Assembly: GCA_900541495.1 (NCBI GenBank)
Contig: UQKC01000082.1
Coordinates: 1 to 7,896, forward strand
Source of the DNA: an uncultured Ruminococcus sp.
GTDB lineage: Bacteria > Bacillota > Clostridia > Oscillospirales > Ruminococcaceae
DNA length: 7,896 bases
Direction: 5' to 3'
Shown: positions 6,064-7,896 of the stretch, one piece after another
Layout of the letters: each line of letters starts with the position of its first letter
Numbering within the stretch: the first letter of the stretch is position 1
Made by a program: the position numbers and the translations under genes
Notes under the pieces: generated by a model
The model's input: the letters and a program-made list of their open reading frames with translations, nothing else
Told to the model about the DNA's origin: nothing
Database searches by the model: none

Positions 6064-7133
6064 AATGACAAAATCTCCAATCCAAGAAAAATGATCGTTC
6101 CTATCAGAATAAATATCGCAAAGGGGATCTTTCTTACTATCGTAATAGTTGGTTTGCCTAATTTAGTTTTTCGCCACATCTGAATGGCATCGACCTGTTC
6201 CTGCGTCAGTCTTGCGCGTCTGTCCTCACTCAGACAATGGGGCAAATTTTCAATTCCTTTGACCATATTCAGCTGAATGACGGTAGCAGCAGACGGTATC
6301 ATCCACTTTGAAATGTCTTTTGTCGGTATCTCTTTGTAGTTGTATTTTTCGGCGGCAAGTCTGAAAAGATATACTATCAATACTATCAGCAGTGCCTTGT
6401 ATTCTATTTTAACGTCCGATATTGGCAGAATTTTAAATATCACCAGCAAAGCAAAAATCAGAACATAAAGCGCAGTGAGTATTTTTATCACTGTCTGCGG
6501 AATATGCCTTTTTATTTCAAAAACTATCAGTGCTATCATAAAATCGATCATTACTACAGTGAGCATTTGATTTCCGACGATTTTTGCCGTGAAAAGATTG
6601 ATGATCTGATTGATAAATGTCATTGTGAAATATACGAATAAGTACGATATGAGTATATTCAAAGCCTCTTTAAATGACGGCAGCTTAAAACGATACTGCT
6701 GCAGTGACAGCTTTTTATTTTTTGCATCTTTTATCGTTAAAATAAGCGTTTCTATCATCACGCATATGAAAGCCGCGGAAAAAACGCAAATTATCAATCC
6801 AAAGCAAGGGACAGCGCCGACATTGATAAATGTAATGAGCCGTGACGGCAAACCAAGCATTGTTACGATAAGCAGCTTGCTGTCACCTGCCGCCCAGACA
6901 TTGATAAAATACAGAAACAGCGCTATCACGACCGAACCGAGCATATCGATACCCCATAGCGGCAGATCATCACGGTTAAAAATCAAATAGTATATAAGGT
7001 CTAAAGGGAGCAGGAGTGCCGCACCGCAAAGAATAACTTTATTCGGAATTATTCCCGACCGCATATCAATTTTTGAGGCAATAACAAGCAGGCATATTGT
7101 TATTGATATCATTAAAGCTTCAATATATATCAT
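6051..7133 (-). CDS. A24-family prepilin peptidase-like integral membrane protein
   Basis: A 360-residue polytopic membrane protein. It has the two aspartates expected of type IV prepilin (A24) peptidases: Asp23 in KIDMRSGIIPN and Asp84 in WAAGDSKLL, the latter a variant of GxGD with Ala for the first Gly. There is no N-terminal zinc/methylase domain, so it resembles the CpaA/TadV and archaeal PibD types rather than PilD. After a long second hydrophobic half, residues about 262-360 form a soluble region (YKEIPTKDISKWMIP ... RLTQEQVDAIQMWRK) and a final membrane segment; this recalls the C-terminal extension of archaeal A24 enzymes, though that match is from memory. The ATG overlaps the stop of the upstream HxsD-like gene. 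No pilin, secretion ATPase or other pilus gene is present. HxsA, with a leader and a hydrophobic segment, is the only obvious candidate substrate in the operon (inference). Confidence 0.82.
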   Translation of the reverse strand: MIYIEALMISITICLLVIASKIDMRSGIIPNKVILCGAALLLPLDLIYYLIFNRDDLPLWGIDMLGSVVIALFLYFINVWAAGDSKLLIVTMLGLPSRLITFINVGAVPCFGLIICVFSAAFICVMIETLILTIKDAKNKKLSLQQYRFKLPSFKEALNILISYLFVYFTMTFINQIINLFTAKIVGNQMLTVVMIDFMIALIVFEIKRHIPQTVIKILTALYVLIFALLVIFKILPISDVKIEYKALLIVLIVYLFRLAAEKYNYKEIPTKDISKWMIPSAATVIQLNMVKGIENLPHCLSEDRRARLTQEQVDAIQMWRKTKLGKPTITIVRKIPFAIFILIGTIIFLGLEILSLWFI

Positions 7134-7342
7134 ACGTTTATATGGAGCTGCGATAACTCGATAAGGTAATTATCAAATTCCGATACAAGTATATCCAAAG
7201 GCACGGTTTCCGAAGAGAAAACGCATTTCCACTCACTGCCGCAGTCATCGATTTGGATATCGGCAAGGCGGCAATAATCGTTTTTTGCTTTCAAAAGCAC
7301 TGAGTATTTGTAGATCTCCTTGTTATATGTTTTTTCCTTCAT
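7130..7342 (-). CDS. Short HxsD-like protein (second HxsD paralogue)
   Basis: A 70-residue protein similar in pattern to the first half of the upstream gene product. Both have Y-x-KEIY near the N-terminus, then VLLKAKNDYCRLADIQI here against ALLKAAYSFIKKAYIHF there, then a beta-like stretch (WKCVFSSE / VTFTAKAD) and a helix (EFDNYLIELS / DFENALLAQT). It lacks the C-terminal REVLMARAM helix and acidic tail of the longer protein. It starts inside the end of that gene (20-base overlap), has GAAGGA 11 nt before the ATG, and ends in an ATGA overlap with the peptidase gene. Tight coupling on both sides argues that it is a real gene and not debris. It is probably a partner protein of the maturases; no catalytic residues are seen. 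Confidence 0.72.
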   Translation of the reverse strand: MKEKTYNKEIYKYSVLLKAKNDYCRLADIQIDDCGSEWKCVFSSETVPLDILVSEFDNYLIELSQLHINV

Positions 7343-7706
7343 TTACAAACCAATCCTTCAAAATATCATCGATATCATCATCTAAATAATTGTCCTCGAC
7401 CAGTTCCACGGGGTCGCTGTCCATTGTCATTGTTGATGACATTGCTCTCGCCATAAGAACCTCTCTGATAATATGTGTCTGTTTGTAGACCTGAAACCTT
7501 ACCGTTTGTGCCAACAATGCATTTTCAAAATCCATAGCGATGGTATCGGGGAATTCTTCGTCGGCTTTTGCTGTAAATGTTACGATGATCTTATTACCGT
7601 CTATTGAAAAATGTATATATGCTTTTTTTATAAACGAATATGCTGCTTTTAAAAGAGCTTCGGTTGGATATATTTCCTTTTCATAGCTCGCTGAGTATGT
7701 TTTCAA
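7323..7706 (-). CDS. hxsD: His-Xaa-Ser system protein HxsD (TTG start)
   Basis: A 127-residue protein at the head of the operon. It fits HxsD by position, size and pattern: YEKEIYPTEALLKAAYSF near residues 8-25, a beta region (IHFSIDGNKIIVTFTAK), then NALLAQTVRFQVYKQTHIIREVLMARAM at about 62-89, where helix-IRE-helix is the part I associate with the family. Residues about 97-117 are very acidic (ELVEDNYLDDDIDDIL), an unusual tail. The start is a TTG at 7704-7706, supported by the ideal AGGAGG eight bases upstream and by the absence of a better in-frame start. HxsD has no known activity; a peptide-recognition or chaperone role beside the radical SAM enzymes is inference. It shares a 20-base overlap with the next gene. 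Confidence 0.75.
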   Translation of the reverse strand: MKTYSASYEKEIYPTEALLKAAYSFIKKAYIHFSIDGNKIIVTFTAKADEEFPDTIAMDFENALLAQTVRFQVYKQTHIIREVLMARAMSSTMTMDSDPVELVEDNYLDDDIDDILKDWFVNEGKNI

Positions 7707-7714
7707 ATATGACC

Positions 7715-7720
7715 CCTCCT
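7715..7720 (-). promoter_or_regulatory. Ribosome binding site AGGAGG for hxsD
   Basis: On the minus strand AGGAGGGG is followed by TCATAT and the TTG start at 7704-7706. This is the strongest Shine-Dalgarno sequence of the operon, and it decides the non-ATG start. Confidence 0.8.
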
Positions 7721-7740
7721 ATATAAATCCTATAATAGTG

Positions 7741-7799
7741 TACAATTTATTACATTATATCACCAGTTTTTGGAAAAGTCAATATTTTACAATGTTATT
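7741..7799 (-). repeat. Direct repeats AATAA(C)ATTGTA flanking the operon promoter
   Basis: On the minus strand AATAAATTGTA (7741-7751) and AATAACATTGTA (7788-7799) differ by one inserted C. One copy lies just downstream of the -10 over the expected start point, the other just upstream of the -35, about 48 bases apart. The placement would suit an operator pair, but the sequence is AT-rich and chance is possible. Confidence 0.35.
7754..7782 (-). promoter_or_regulatory. Sigma-A-type promoter of the Hxs operon
   Basis: On the minus strand TTGACT (complement of 7777-7782) is followed after exactly 17 bases by TATAAT (complement of 7754-7759). A TG one base upstream of the -10 gives an extended -10 (TGATATAAT). 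Only the last base of the -35 departs from consensus. Transcription should begin near 7746-7748, giving a leader of about 40 nt before hxsD. This is the only convincing promoter seen for the eight-gene operon and suggests vegetative expression. Confidence 0.85.
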
Positions 7800-7896
7800 C
7801 TACGCTAATTTTGCTTAAAATTCTTAATTATTGGAAAGCTATGTAATACTAAACACCAATAAAACTATAGACAAAAAATCGGCACAAAACCCATAT
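7783..7896. other. AT-rich upstream region without a gene
   Basis: No coding signal is seen from the promoter to the right edge. It is very AT-rich and contains the weak inverted repeat AATTTT-GCTT-AAAATT (7807-7822). An UP-element-like or regulator-binding role is possible, but nothing specific can be named. Confidence 0.4.

Noticed and set aside
6610..6990. Plus-strand open frame of 126 codons
   Set aside because: It lies antisense within the A24 peptidase gene, whose catalytic motifs and couplings are clear; no ribosome binding site or family pattern supports it.
7807..7822. AATTTT-GCTT-AAAATT inverted repeat as an operator or terminator
   Set aside because: It is a purely AT six-pair stem in AT-rich sequence and could easily arise by chance; mentioned only as part of the upstream region.

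Overview
The window looks like chromosome of a spore-forming, moderately AT-rich Clostridia member, probably of the Oscillospiraceae/Ruminococcus type. This rests on a clear SpoIIID gene, a Gram-positive phage-type amidase/holin pair, AGGAGG-type ribosome binding sites and a lipobox-like signal peptide. The genus is inference only.

Left end (1-1036), plus strand: the 3' part of a zinc amidase (endolysin-type, with a C-terminal SH3b domain) overlaps by ATGA with a small phage-type holin. A near-perfect 17-bp hairpin follows and separates this lysis cassette from the convergent sporulation regulator gene spoIIID (minus strand). A gene-free stretch of about 170 bases lies upstream of spoIIID.

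The rest (1482-7706) is one tightly packed minus-strand operon of eight genes. It is read from right to left behind a strong sigma-A-type promoter at about 7754-7782. Gene order: hxsD (TTG start) > a shorter HxsD-like paralogue > an A24-family prepilin peptidase-like membrane protein > radical SAM hxsC > radical SAM/SPASM hxsB > the His-Xaa-Ser repeat precursor hxsA > a membrane-anchored MORN-like repeat protein > a transglutaminase-like lipoprotein. The first five genes overlap their neighbours, as do the last two; the gaps on either side of hxsA are only 11-15 nt.

The core is a His-Xaa-Ser (Hxs) system. This is a bioinformatically defined peptide-modification system in which two radical SAM enzymes are thought to modify a histidine-rich repeat protein; its chemistry and purpose are, to my knowledge, unknown. 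What stands out is the extra equipment in the same transcription unit: an A24 aspartic membrane peptidase, a second half-size HxsD, and two predicted cell-surface proteins. A plausible model (inference) is that HxsB/HxsC/HxsD modify the 16-histidine domain of HxsA in the cytoplasm, the hydrophobic segment of HxsA then inserts in the membrane and may be cut by the A24 peptidase, and the transglutaminase-like and MORN-like proteins act on or hold the exported product.
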